Below are positions 1-8,025 of a stretch of DNA of 64,000 nt, in pieces. Under the pieces are notes generated by a model that saw only the letters and a program-made list of their open reading frames with translations, was not told the DNA's origin and ran no database searches. Positions within the stretch are counted from its first letter, which is position 1. Every line of letters starts with the position of its first letter. The stretch comes from Methylobacterium sp. J-088 (GTDB lineage Bacteria; Pseudomonadota; Alphaproteobacteria; Rhizobiales; Beijerinckiaceae): contig NZ_JAKSYH010000073.1 in the NCBI RefSeq assembly GCF_022829295.1, positions 1 through 64,000 of the forward strand, written 5' to 3'. The position numbers and the translations under genes are program-made.

Positions 1-48
1 ATGCGCCGATAGGCTCTCGATCAGGGCGGTGCGCAGACAAGCGGACAT
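1..48 (-). CDS. Possible 5' end of an unidentified gene (partial)
   Basis: An ATG at 48 on the minus strand opens a frame that stays open to the left edge, giving 16 residues starting MSACLRTALI. A purine-rich AAGGGA lies about eight bases upstream, a plausible ribosome binding site. The gene lies downstream of the glycosyltransferase on the same strand, about 95 bases away. Too little is present to name a family, and it may not be a gene. Confidence 0.3.
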   Translation of the reverse strand, partial: MSACLRTALIESLSAH

Positions 49-145
49 GGGGGGATCCCTTTGGCGAGGAATCCCTCAGTCCACCACGGCGCGCCGCCCG
101 CCGCCACTGTGTCGTGTACCGTGAGCAACGCGATCGGGCACGGCT

Positions 146-1318
146 CTAAGCTCTCAATCTCTCCCACTCCGGCTCGAACGCCGACCTGTAAGGGGTTGGC
201 TGAAGACCCCAGACCGGATCGACCATCTTCTCCGTCACCTCCCGGGCCATCGTACAGGCGCGGGCAAAGAAGTCCCTTGGGACGTCGGGTCGCCCGAGGA
301 TCTTCAGGCAGGCGTATCCGCAGGCGCCGTATTGGCCGATGTGGAAGGCGTTGACGGCGAACTCATCGAGCAATCCGTAGTCATAGACCCATGGATTCAA
401 CGATATGCCCTCGCTCGGAAGCTCCAGCGCGAGGCCCGCCTCGGCGTAGCGATAGCCGTCCGCAAACCGCTTCTTCTGCCTGCATAACCGACTGGCCCCA
501 TGGCGGGCCTCCGCCCGTGCCGGGCGGATGAGGATCGCGCGGTCGTAGAGCTGCAACACCCTGTCGTCGGGCTCGCCCACGCGCTCCGCATTCACCGCGG
601 CCATCAGCAGGCTGAAATAGATTTCTTCGTCCCAACCGCCCAGATCGGCCCGCTTCAGAAAACAGTCGAACGCCTTCCGGTATTCACCGGCTGCATCATA
701 GGTGCTGCCGAGATACATCGTGTATCGCGCGACCATGAAGGAATCCGTCTCGCCCGCCAGGGCCCCTTCGAGGAGGGCGATGTCACGTGCATCCGCCGTC
801 TTGTCGCGGTGACGGGCCCCGTCATCACCCCGGCGCATCGCCAGGGGGAGGATCGGCATTCGCTCGACGCCCGGGCAGGAGAGGAACTCGTGCAGGACGC
901 CCCGATAGCGCCAATCCTTCCTGCTGCTGACGAGCTGATTGCGCCAGTACCGCGTCTGCGTATCGATGATCTCGAACCGGTATCCGGGCTGGGACAGCTT
1001 CGGCATCGTGAAGTTGTCCGGGATGATCAACGTGTCATCGGCGTCGATGATCAGAACGTAATCCGCGTGGCGGCGTGCGAGCTTCAGGGCCTCGTTTCGG
1101 TTCGTAGCGAAATCGACCCAGGGCCGCGCGACGAGGGCGCCCGGTATATCGGCCATCGCCGTGCGGATGATGTCCTGGGTCCCGTCCGAGGATCCGGTAT
1201 CCACGATGATCCAATGATCGATGATCGGCCGAACCGAATCCAGACATCGACGGACAACGTGGGCCTCATCCGTGACGATCATCGACAGACAGATCGTCGG
1301 GCCTGCTTTTTTCGTCAT
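146..1318 (-). CDS. Family 2 glycosyltransferase
   Basis: A 390-residue protein with a GT-A fold N-terminal domain (about residues 8-110). The nucleotide-sugar site is visible as VDTGSSDGT (39-47) and the metal-binding acidic motif IDADD (91-95). The C-terminal two thirds looks helical and TPR-like, as in many stand-alone bacterial family 2 enzymes. No signal peptide or membrane segment is seen, so it probably acts in the cytoplasm, adding sugars to an envelope polymer or a protein; the donor and acceptor cannot be told. ATG at 1318 was chosen because GGGACAG lies just upstream; a TTG at 1357 would add 13 residues. A 16-codon possible gene follows on the same strand. Confidence 0.8.
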   Translation of the reverse strand: MTKKAGPTICLSMIVTDEAHVVRRCLDSVRPIIDHWIIVDTGSSDGTQDIIRTAMADIPGALVARPWVDFATNRNEALKLARRHADYVLIIDADDTLIIPDNFTMPKLSQPGYRFEIIDTQTRYWRNQLVSSRKDWRYRGVLHEFLSCPGVERMPILPLAMRRGDDGARHRDKTADARDIALLEGALAGETDSFMVARYTMYLGSTYDAAGEYRKAFDCFLKRADLGGWDEEIYFSLLMAAVNAERVGEPDDRVLQLYDRAILIRPARAEARHGASRLCRQKKRFADGYRYAEAGLALELPSEGISLNPWVYDYGLLDEFAVNAFHIGQYGACGYACLKILGRPDVPRDFFARACTMAREVTEKMVDPVWGLQPTPYRSAFEPEWERLRA

Positions 1319-1379
1319 CGAACTGTCCCGCACGTCGATTTCGATGCTCGACCGCAATTGACCGCGGACATAACATGAT

Positions 1380-1530
1380 GCGTCAGGCGCGCAAAACGAC
1401 CAGAGGGTACGATTAAGATGTTGCTTATACTTATAAAATAAAGACGATTGAATCGCTTAAACCAGTCATAGACCTATAGATTGCAACCGAGTGCGTTTTT
1501 CTTAGCTGCATACCATACGCATCTTCGTAC
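1380..1530. other. AT-rich intergenic stretch with a small palindrome
   Basis: This stretch upstream of the glycosyltransferase is much richer in A and T than its surroundings, for example around 1411-1445. It holds a perfect dyad CGATT-G-AATCG at 1445-1455. No gene is visible. It is the natural place for the promoter of the minus-strand glycosyltransferase gene; the palindrome could be an operator, but nothing identifies a regulator. Confidence 0.35.
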
Positions 1531-1571
1531 CAATGCAGGCGGGAAGCGACGTGAACACAGCGCCCGGTCGG

Positions 1572-2081
1572 TTAGCCCCGGAGCGTCATCGTGCTGCCGG
1601 CAACGCTGAACTCGCGCAGGCGCCCGAGGAACGACATCCCCAGCAGGCTGGTCGCGAGGAGCCCCCGCGGGATCACCACCGCCTCCACGTCCCGCACCGT
1701 GATCGAACCGATCTGCACCACCGCGATCCGGATCGGTGCGACCCGGACCCGACCGTTCGCCGTGTTCCAGACGCGCGTGAAATCCGCGGGACCGACCCGG
1801 ATCCCGATGCGCGCCGCATCCTCCTCGGAGAACGCGCAGGCGCTCGCACAGGTATCCACCATCATCGGCAGCGTACGGCCGTCCAGCAGGGCATGGACGA
1901 AGAAATGGCCGTTGCGGCCAGCCTTAAGCGCGACGCCCGACGTCACGACGGCTTCGAGGGCCGGCTTCGGCTGGGACGCGACCAGCAGGGCGGCCGTCAC
2001 CGGGCGCAGGCCCTCTCGCAGCTTCTGCGCAGCCGTGACACCCAGGAAGCCGAGTGTGCAGACGAGCAGGATTGTGCGCAC
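1572..2081 (-). CDS. Retropepsin-like membrane-anchored protein with D-T-C active site
   Basis: A 169-residue protein with one N-terminal hydrophobic segment (about residues 3-18) followed by a clan AA aspartic-protease-like domain, resembling the TIGR02281 type common in alphaproteobacteria. The expected D-T-G-A-[ST] motif reads D-T-C-A-S (Asp76, Cys78), with a second cysteine three residues later. The following S-E-E-D-A-A-R-I-G-I and the late hydrophobic-glycine region (LLGMSFL) fit the family. The Gly-to-Cys change at the active-site turn makes catalysis doubtful. The start is uncertain: GTG at 2081 puts the membrane segment at the N-terminus, whereas ATG at 2210 would add 43 low-complexity residues. 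Likely faces the periplasm; no substrate is known. Confidence 0.7.
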   Translation of the reverse strand: MRTILLVCTLGFLGVTAAQKLREGLRPVTAALLVASQPKPALEAVVTSGVALKAGRNGHFFVHALLDGRTLPMMVDTCASACAFSEEDAARIGIRVGPADFTRVWNTANGRVRVAPIRIAVVQIGSITVRDVEAVVIPRGLLATSLLGMSFLGRLREFSVAGSTMTLRG

Positions 2082-2299
2082 GCGGGTCAGCCTGTGGGTG
2101 GGGGTGCAGCCGTTGGGCGATGAGACCCCGGAGCCATGAAGGGATCGTGCGCGGGACCTGACGCCGGTGCCGTGGGGTGCCGTTTCCGCGCGGCGTGGTG
2201 TCCGGACCATGACCGGAACCCGGTTGTTTTCGCCCGAAGACCGGTCGTCGCCCCGGCGGCGGGGTTGACCGGCGGCAAGCGGGCGACCAAATCTATGCG

Positions 2300-2422
2300 T
2301 GTTCCAGGGAGATCCCCGGCAAGGGGCTGAGAAACCGCTGGCACGTCCGTCAGGACCTGCGGCGCGGAAATCCTTTGAACCTGATCCGGCTCATACCGGC
2401 GTAGGGATTGGACCGCGGCCGC
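2300..2422 (+). promoter_or_regulatory. TPP riboswitch (THI element)
   Basis: The conserved thiamin pyrophosphate aptamer is directly readable: a CCCC-GGCAA-GGGG stem, CTGAGA at 2327-2332, then CTTTGAACCTGATC followed by the pyrophosphate-sensor arm CCGG-CTCATA-CCGG and GTAGGGA at about 2400-2406. The stretch between CTGAGA and the second half is extended (roughly 40 bases), allowing an extra P3 stem. It lies about 75 bases upstream of the thiO start, so ligand binding probably controls translation or elongation into thiOSGE. Which mechanism applies cannot be read with confidence; no clear U-tract terminator is present. Confidence 0.95.
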
Positions 2423-2495
2423 CCGAAAGGCAGGCCACAGCTTCTTACCGAAGCACTTGGCCCGATCTCCACGACCGAACCCTGTGGAGAGACGC

Positions 2496-3713
2496 GTGTC
2501 CCTGGACCGCCCCCCGTCACCGATCGGACAACGCCGCGGCCCTGCGGGCGCACGTGAGCAGGTCCATCTTCCTGACACCACCGACATCGCGATCGTCGGC
2601 GGCGGACTGATCGGCCTGTCGATCGCATGGCGGCTCGCCCGGGCCGGCCATTCCGTGACCGTACTGGAACGCGAGACGATCGGCGCGGGTGCGAGCCTGG
2701 CGGCCACCGGAATGCTGGCGCCGGCCGCCGAGCACGAACCCGGCTCCGATCCGCTGCTGCCGCTCGCCCTGGACTCGCTCCGGCGCTGGCCGGCCTTCCG
2801 CGATGCCCTGGAGGCCGATGCGGGCCTGTCGATCGACTACCGGCCGGACGGCACGCTGGTCCTGGCGGTCGGTCGCGACGAGGTCGAGCGCCTGCGCTTC
2901 CGCTACGATCTCCAACGCCGCTCCGGGCTCGACGCGACGTGGCTTTCGGGCAGCGAGGTCCGGCGCCTGGAGCCCGGCCTACGCCCCTCGATCACCGCCG
3001 GCGTTCACTGCCCAATGGACCATCAGGTCGATCCGTGCCGCGTGATGGCCGCCCTGGCGGAGGCCTGCCGTCGGGCCGGCGTCAGCCTGATCGAGCACGC
3101 CCCGGTGACGGCCCTCGACTGGTCGGGGGTCCGCGTCGCGGGACTCCACGTCGGCGAGCACGCCATCCGGTCCGGCACCGTGATCCTGGCCTCGGGCGCC
3201 TGGAGCGGGGAGGGTGGGCTGCTGCCGGAGACCCTGTCGTTGCCGGTGCGGCCCCTGAAGGGCCAGTCCCTGGCCCTGCGCACCACGCGCCGGACGGGTA
3301 CGCTCGGCCGGATGGTATGGACCGAGCAGGTCCACATGGCACCGAAGAGCGATGGCCAGCTCATCGTCGGCGCGACCGTGGAGGATTGCGGCTTCCGTCC
3401 CGGCGTCACCGCGGGCGGCCTCTACGCGCTGCTCGAAGGTGCGCGGCGGGTCCTGCCCGGGATCGAGGAGATGGACGTGGAGGCCGTCTGGAGCGGCTAC
3501 CGGCCGACCTCGGACGACGACGCGCCGATCATCGACACGCTGGCGCCCGGGCTGGTTGCCGCCACGGGGCATCATCGCAACGGCTATCTGCTCGCCCCCG
3601 TCACCGCCGATGCCGTAGCCGAGCTGGTGACGAACGGCGCGCTGCCCGAGGTGGCCCGTCCCTTCACCCGGGCACGGTTTGTTCAGGCCGAGCCTTGGAG
3701 GGCCTCGGCATGA
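2496..3713 (+). CDS. thiO: Glycine oxidase ThiO (FAD-dependent)
   Basis: A 405-residue DAO-type flavoprotein. ThiO oxidises glycine to the imine (dehydroglycine) used by ThiG to build the thiazole ring. The FAD dinucleotide fold starts at about residue 31 ([12 protein letters not shown]), and the C-terminal [14 protein letters not shown] and ATGHHRNG segments match the glycine oxidase / D-amino acid oxidase family. GTG at 2496 was chosen because GGAGAG sits four bases upstream; a TTG at 2457 would overlap the riboswitch leader. It is the first gene of thiO-thiS-thiG-thiE and overlaps thiS by ATGA. Expression should fall when thiamin pyrophosphate is plentiful. Confidence 0.92.
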   Translation: MSLDRPPSPIGQRRGPAGAREQVHLPDTTDIAIVGGGLIGLSIAWRLARAGHSVTVLERETIGAGASLAATGMLAPAAEHEPGSDPLLPLALDSLRRWPAFRDALEADAGLSIDYRPDGTLVLAVGRDEVERLRFRYDLQRRSGLDATWLSGSEVRRLEPGLRPSITAGVHCPMDHQVDPCRVMAALAEACRRAGVSLIEHAPVTALDWSGVRVAGLHVGEHAIRSGTVILASGAWSGEGGLLPETLSLPVRPLKGQSLALRTTRRTGTLGRMVWTEQVHMAPKSDGQLIVGATVEDCGFRPGVTAGGLYALLEGARRVLPGIEEMDVEAVWSGYRPTSDDDAPIIDTLAPGLVAATGHHRNGYLLAPVTADAVAELVTNGALPEVARPFTRARFVQAEPWRASA

Positions 3714-3922
3714 AGGTCTTCATCAACGGCGAGCCGCGCGAGCGCGACGCCGGGACCGTGAACGCCCTGTTTCGCCAGGAGGCGGAGGAAAGCGGCATCG
3801 AGAGCCCGCAGGGCATCGCCATCGCGCTGAACGGTCGGGTGCTCCACCGCCGGGACTGGGACGAGACCCCGGTCGCCGAGGGGGACCGCGTCGAGATCGT
3901 CCGCGCCATGCAGGGAGGTTGA
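3710..3922 (+). CDS. thiS: Sulfur carrier protein ThiS
   Basis: A 70-residue beta-grasp protein ending in the diagnostic Gly-Gly. ThiS is adenylylated and thiocarboxylated at this tail and delivers sulfur to ThiG. The start ATG overlaps the thiO stop (ATGA), and the stop lies two bases before the thiG ATG, so translation is probably coupled. The N-terminus MKVFINGE and the GDRVEIV strand before the tail are typical of the family. Confidence 0.95.
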   Translation: MKVFINGEPRERDAGTVNALFRQEAEESGIESPQGIAIALNGRVLHRRDWDETPVAEGDRVEIVRAMQGG

Positions 3923-3924
3923 CC

Positions 3925-4728
3925 ATGGACCAGAGCGTTACGCCGCTGCGCCCCGATCCGACGCCCGACAGCTTCACCATCGCCGGGGTGAACCTGTCGT
4001 CCCGATTGTTCATCGGTACCGCCGGCTATCCCACTCAGGCGATCATGCGCGACGCCGTCGCGGCGAGCTGGGCCGAGGTGGTGACCGCCTCGATCCGCCG
4101 GGTCTCGCTTCAGGGCCACGGCTCGGACACGGTGACGCTGCTGAAGGGCAGGCGCTTCCTGCCGAACACGGCCGGCTGCGAGACCGCCCGTGACGCGATC
4201 ATGACCGCCGAACTCGCCCGCGAGGCGCTGGACACCAACTGGATCAAGGTCGAGGTGATCGGCGACCGCGAGACCCTGTACCCGGACGTCGTCGAGTTGA
4301 TGGAGGCCTGCCGCCACCTCGTGGACGACGGCTTCGTGGTCCTGCCCTATTGCAACGACGACCCGATCGTCTGCCAGCGCCTGGAGGATCTCGGCTGCGC
4401 CGCCGTGATGCCGATGGGCTCGCTGATCGGCTCCGGGATGGGGGTGGCCAACCCGGCCAATCTCGAACTGATCTGCCGCCGGGCCAAGGTGCCCGTGGTG
4501 GTCGATGCCGGGATCGGCACCGCATCGGATGCGGTGATCGCCATGGAGCTCGGCGCGTCCGCATGCCTGATCAACACCGCGATCGCCAAGGCCGACGACC
4601 CGGTGCGCATGGCTCGTGCCATGGGCCGGGCCGTGGCAGCCGGGCGCGACGCTTACTTGGCCGGGCGCATCCCGCGGCGCGGCCGGGCCGAGCCGTCGAG
4701 CCCGCAGCTCGGCCTCGTCGGCTCGTGA
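3925..4728 (+). CDS. thiG: Thiazole synthase ThiG
   Basis: A 267-residue TIM-barrel enzyme that condenses 1-deoxyxylulose 5-phosphate, dehydroglycine (from ThiO) and the ThiS thiocarboxylate into the thiazole phosphate. Readable family marks include [11 protein letters not shown] near residue 30, the Schiff-base lysine in [21 protein letters not shown], and the phosphate-binding [20 protein letters not shown]-like GGGAGG (3913-3918) precedes the ATG. Its stop overlaps the thiE GTG (GTGA). Confidence 0.96.
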   Translation: MDQSVTPLRPDPTPDSFTIAGVNLSSRLFIGTAGYPTQAIMRDAVAASWAEVVTASIRRVSLQGHGSDTVTLLKGRRFLPNTAGCETARDAIMTAELAREALDTNWIKVEVIGDRETLYPDVVELMEACRHLVDDGFVVLPYCNDDPIVCQRLEDLGCAAVMPMGSLIGSGMGVANPANLELICRRAKVPVVVDAGIGTASDAVIAMELGASACLINTAIAKADDPVRMARAMGRAVAAGRDAYLAGRIPRRGRAEPSSPQLGLVGS

Positions 4729-5354
4729 GGGCACTGCCGTCGCCGCTGCTGGCGGTGACGGACCGGCATGGCCATGCGCGGCCGCTCGCCGAGACTGTCC
4801 AAGCGATCCTAAAGGGCGGCGGGCGCTGGATCTGGTTCCGCGACCGCGACCTGGAGCCTGTGGCGCGGCGGCGGCTCGGTGAGGCCGTGGCGGCGCGCGT
4901 CCGAACAGCGGGCGGGGTCCTGACGGTCGGCGGTGATGTCGCCCTGGCCCGGGCGCTCGGCGCCGACGGCGTGCATTTCGGCGGCGGCTCGGACGCGGAG
5001 GCGATCGCGGCGGCGCGTGACGCGCTGGGAGCGGGGGCGCTGATCGGTGTGTCGGCCCATGCAGCGCATGAGGTCGCGCAGGCGGCGGGGAACGGTGCCG
5101 ATTACGTGACGCTCAGCCCGATTTTTCCGACCTTGAGCAAGCCGGGCTACGGACCTGCCCTTGGTCCCGAAGGCATCGTCGCCGCGCGGACAGCAGGCCT
5201 GCCGGTGGTGGCGCTCGGCGGTATCGGGCCCGACTCGGTCGCGGCATGCCGGGGGGCTGGGGCGGCAGCCGTCGCCATCATGGGCGGGGTGATGCGCGCC
5301 AGGGATCCCGCTGGAGCAGCGCGGGCCTTGCTGAAGGCTCTGCACGCCGCCTGA
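4725..5354 (+). CDS. thiE: ThiE/TenI-like thiamin phosphate synthase family protein
   Basis: A 209-residue TIM barrel of the ThiE/TenI family, last gene of the thi operon, starting at a GTG that overlaps the thiG stop. ThiE joins the pyrimidine and thiazole to make thiamin phosphate; TenI tautomerises the thiazole. The C-terminal half is canonical ([27 protein letters not shown]). The N-terminal motifs are not: the usual QxRxKD reads W-F-R-D-R-D, the usual N-D before the A-GADGVH segment is G-G-D, and HLGQxD reads HFGGGSD. It could be a diverged synthase or a TenI-type tautomerase, so the symbol is the less certain part. It ends 17 bases before the convergent Anbu gene. Confidence 0.75.
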   Translation: MRALPSPLLAVTDRHGHARPLAETVQAILKGGGRWIWFRDRDLEPVARRRLGEAVAARVRTAGGVLTVGGDVALARALGADGVHFGGGSDAEAIAAARDALGAGALIGVSAHAAHEVAQAAGNGADYVTLSPIFPTLSKPGYGPALGPEGIVAARTAGLPVVALGGIGPDSVAACRGAGAAAVAIMGGVMRARDPAGAARALLKALHAA

Positions 5355-5371
5355 ACCGTTCTTACGCCCCG

Positions 5372-6121
5372 CTACTTCTCCGAAGGCCCGTACGGCGGCC
5401 GCGGGATCGCCCGGTGCGCGGCCCGGAGTGCCGCCGACCAACGCTCGCGCAGATCGTGAAAATACCCCTCGCCGGCCTCGATCCGGTGGTTCACCTCCGG
5501 GTCGAGGGCGTTCCGGCGCGCCACCGCGATGTCGATCGGCAATCCCACCCCGAGATTCGAACGCATGGTCGAATCCATCGAGACAAGGCTCACCTTCAAG
5601 GCGTCGTACAGGTCGGTCCGGTAGGTCACTGCCCGGTCGAGGATCGGCTTGCCGTATTTGTGCTCGCCGATCTGGAGGAACGGCGCGTCCATGCTGCACT
5701 CGATGAAATTGCCGGCCGAGTAGATCAGGTACAGCCGCATCTCGCCGGTACCGATCTGGCCGCCGAACAGCAGCGAGATCGAAAACCGGATATTGGCTGC
5801 CTCGAAGCCGTCCTTCTCGATCATGCGGACACGGCGGATCGCGCGCCCGATCAGTTGCGCCGCTTGGAACATCGTCGGTGCCTCGACGAGTCGCTGCGGC
5901 GGCTCATCGTCCTCGCCGGGAACGCCCTCCTGCAGGAGGCTCAGTACCGATTGGGTGATCGACAGGTTGCCGGCCGAGGCCAGCATCATCACCCGCTCGC
6001 CCGGGACGTTGAAGTGATGCAGCTTGCGATAGGTCGAAATGTCGTCGAGCCCCGCATTGGTGCGGGTGTCGGCGACCATCACGAGCCCGTCCTCGACTAG
6101 GACACCGACGCAGTAGGTCAT
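5372..6121 (-). CDS. Anbu proteasome-like peptidase
   Basis: A 249-residue Ntn-hydrolase of the Anbu (bacterial proteasome-like, HslV-related) type. It begins MTYCVGVLVEDGLVMVADTR, placing Thr2 as the likely N-terminal nucleophile, followed by TNAGLDDIST, characteristic of Anbu. The family forms self-assembled barrels or helical rings in the cytoplasm. It is the last gene of a four-gene minus-strand cassette, 41 bases after the transglutaminase-like gene, which is the usual genomic setting of Anbu. The ATG at 6121 is fixed by the need for the nucleophile at position 2. Substrates are not established. Confidence 0.93.
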   Translation of the reverse strand: MTYCVGVLVEDGLVMVADTRTNAGLDDISTYRKLHHFNVPGERVMMLASAGNLSITQSVLSLLQEGVPGEDDEPPQRLVEAPTMFQAAQLIGRAIRRVRMIEKDGFEAANIRFSISLLFGGQIGTGEMRLYLIYSAGNFIECSMDAPFLQIGEHKYGKPILDRAVTYRTDLYDALKVSLVSMDSTMRSNLGVGLPIDIAVARRNALDPEVNHRIEAGEGYFHDLRERWSAALRAAHRAIPRPPYGPSEK

Positions 6122-6162
6122 CGTCTTGGGCTCTCGTGCGGCCGGGGCCGGTGTCGCGGGAA

Positions 6163-6990
6163 TCAGGATTGGATTGCGGCCCTGCCTTGCTCGACGTGAA
6201 GCTTCACGTCCAGTGTCTCGATGCCGCCACCGGTGCGGCTGCCGCGGATCGGCGCTGCGCCGAGATAGTCGAGCCCCGTGGCGACGCGGATGTAGCTGTC
6301 GGACGGGCTCATCCCGAAGCACGGATCGAACGCGACCCAGCCGAGATCCGGCACCAATGTCTCGGCCCAACCGTGCGGCGCCTCGACCGCGGCCTCGCCA
6401 TCGTCGCGGGCCCGGTAGCCCGCCACGTAGCGCGCCGGGATGCCGATATGCCGGGCCGCCGCGATGAAGACGTGCGTCAGATCCTGGCAGATGCCCCGTC
6501 CCGCCGTGAAGGCCTTGCCGGCCGGGACGGCATTCGCGGCCGGGCCCGGCTCGAACGCGACCGCTTCGGGGACGGCGTCCATCAGGCGGTGGAGCAAGGC
6601 CAGCGGCGACGCGTCCCCATTGGTCGCGACGCGCTCGGCGAAACCCTGCAGCTCGACGCTCGTCGCGCAGAGATCCGTGTCGCGCAGGTAGAACGCGTCC
6701 GGCAGGCGCTCGATCGTCCCGCGCACGACCCCTTGCGTGTCCTCGGTATCGACCGCGCCAGTCACCTTGATGATCAGGGCGTCGGTCGGCTCGTCCGGGG
6801 TGAACCAATGGACGAGATTGCCGAACCCGTCCTCGCGGGCGGTCAGCCGCCCGTCGACCGTGGTGTCGATCCGCCAGGTCCGGACATACTGCCCGTCATG
6901 GTCTCTGGGCGTGAGGCGCAGGACCTGCACGAGCCCGCGTGCGGGCTGCTCGTAGGTGTAGATGGTCTCGTGGACCACGCGAATGCGCAT
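6163..6990 (-). CDS. Transglutaminase-like cysteine protease family protein
   Basis: A 275-residue protein with the bacterial transglutaminase N-terminal beta domain (about 1-90) followed by the transglutaminase-like core. The catalytic triad can be read: Cys in GRGICQDLTHVFIA, His in EAPHGWAE and Asp in VAFDPCFG. No signal peptide is seen. It lies 22 bases downstream of the alpha-E gene and 41 upstream of Anbu, so all four are probably co-transcribed. Members of this group are predicted peptidases or cross-linking enzymes acting with the ATP-grasp/alpha-E pair; the reaction is inferred. Confidence 0.9.
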   Translation of the reverse strand: MRIRVVHETIYTYEQPARGLVQVLRLTPRDHDGQYVRTWRIDTTVDGRLTAREDGFGNLVHWFTPDEPTDALIIKVTGAVDTEDTQGVVRGTIERLPDAFYLRDTDLCATSVELQGFAERVATNGDASPLALLHRLMDAVPEAVAFEPGPAANAVPAGKAFTAGRGICQDLTHVFIAAARHIGIPARYVAGYRARDDGEAAVEAPHGWAETLVPDLGWVAFDPCFGMSPSDSYIRVATGLDYLGAAPIRGSRTGGGIETLDVKLHVEQGRAAIQS

Positions 6991-7012
6991 GCGCCGTCCT
7001 GTCCGTCTCGCT

Positions 7013-7960
7013 TCAGCCGACCAGATACTGCTTGGCGATGGCTTCGCCTACATTATTGTTCTCGGCGACGAAGGCCTCGACGAATTCGTGCAGGCCCGAG
7101 GCGAAGACCCGGTCGATATCCTCGCCTTCGAGCTTGGCCAGCATGTTGCCCGCGAGCCGCTGGCTCGGTCCCCGGCGGCCATAGGCGTCCGCGATCAGGT
7201 CGAGATACTCGACGATCACGCCGTAGCAGTTCGCGAAGGAACGCGGCATCTGCTTGTTGAGCATCAGCAGGTCTGCCACCAGGAGCGGTTTGACGCTCTC
7301 CCGATACACCCAGTGGTAGGCATTGAAGGCCGAGACTTCGCGTAGGATCGTGGTCCACTGGAAGTAGTCGAGGCTGCCGCCGACTGTCTCGTCCTGGGGT
7401 AGCAGGATCTTGTATTTCACGTCGAGAATGCGGGCAGTGTTGTCAGCGCGCTCGATGGCGGTGCCGAGCCGGGTGAACCAGAACCCGTCGTTGCGCAGCA
7501 TCGTCCGGAAAGCCGAGCCGTCAAAGGTCAGCGACACCGTCTTCACCCAATCGAGGAAGCGGCCGAACTCGTCGCGGTTGAGCTCCTTGCCCGAATAGTT
7601 ACGCAGTTCCAGCCACGCGCCGTTAATCGCGTCCCACATCTCGGTGGTGAGCGCCGTGCGCACCGAACGGGCATTCTCGCGCGCCGCCTCGATACAGGAG
7701 CGGATCGAGGACGGATTGTGCGGGCTGAAGGCGAGGAAATCACAGACCGTATCGGCGTTGACCACGCTGTAATGCGCCTTGAACGCATCCCTGTCGCCGG
7801 CCGAGGCCAGAGCCGAGTCCCATTCGTTGGTGCCGCCGCCGCCATAGCTCGTCGGCAGCGAGGCGAATCGGTGCGCCGCGTCGAGGATGCGGGCGACGAA
7901 ATCGGCGCGCTCGACGTAGCGCGAGAGCCAGAAAAGATTGTCGGCGGTCCTGGAAAGCAT
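7013..7960 (-). CDS. Alpha-E domain protein (DUF403)
   Basis: A 315-residue all-helical protein whose start, MLSRTADNLFWLSRYVERAD, is the hallmark of the alpha-E family. Regularly spaced arginine-containing helices (RYVERAD, ERADNTARIL) continue through the chain. Alpha-E proteins are nearly always encoded beside circularly permuted ATP-grasp proteins, as here, and are thought to assist or complement a peptide-ligase reaction. No catalytic residues are known with certainty. It is the second gene of the cassette, 65 bases after the ATP-grasp gene. Confidence 0.92.
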   Translation of the reverse strand: MLSRTADNLFWLSRYVERADFVARILDAAHRFASLPTSYGGGGTNEWDSALASAGDRDAFKAHYSVVNADTVCDFLAFSPHNPSSIRSCIEAARENARSVRTALTTEMWDAINGAWLELRNYSGKELNRDEFGRFLDWVKTVSLTFDGSAFRTMLRNDGFWFTRLGTAIERADNTARILDVKYKILLPQDETVGGSLDYFQWTTILREVSAFNAYHWVYRESVKPLLVADLLMLNKQMPRSFANCYGVIVEYLDLIADAYGRRGPSQRLAGNMLAKLEGEDIDRVFASGLHEFVEAFVAENNNVGEAIAKQYLVG

Positions 7961-8025
7961 CGGTCTTCAGCCAAGTCGTGCGGACCACGATGTCCGCGCC
8001 TCGGAACGTCCGGATGGCGTGGGGC

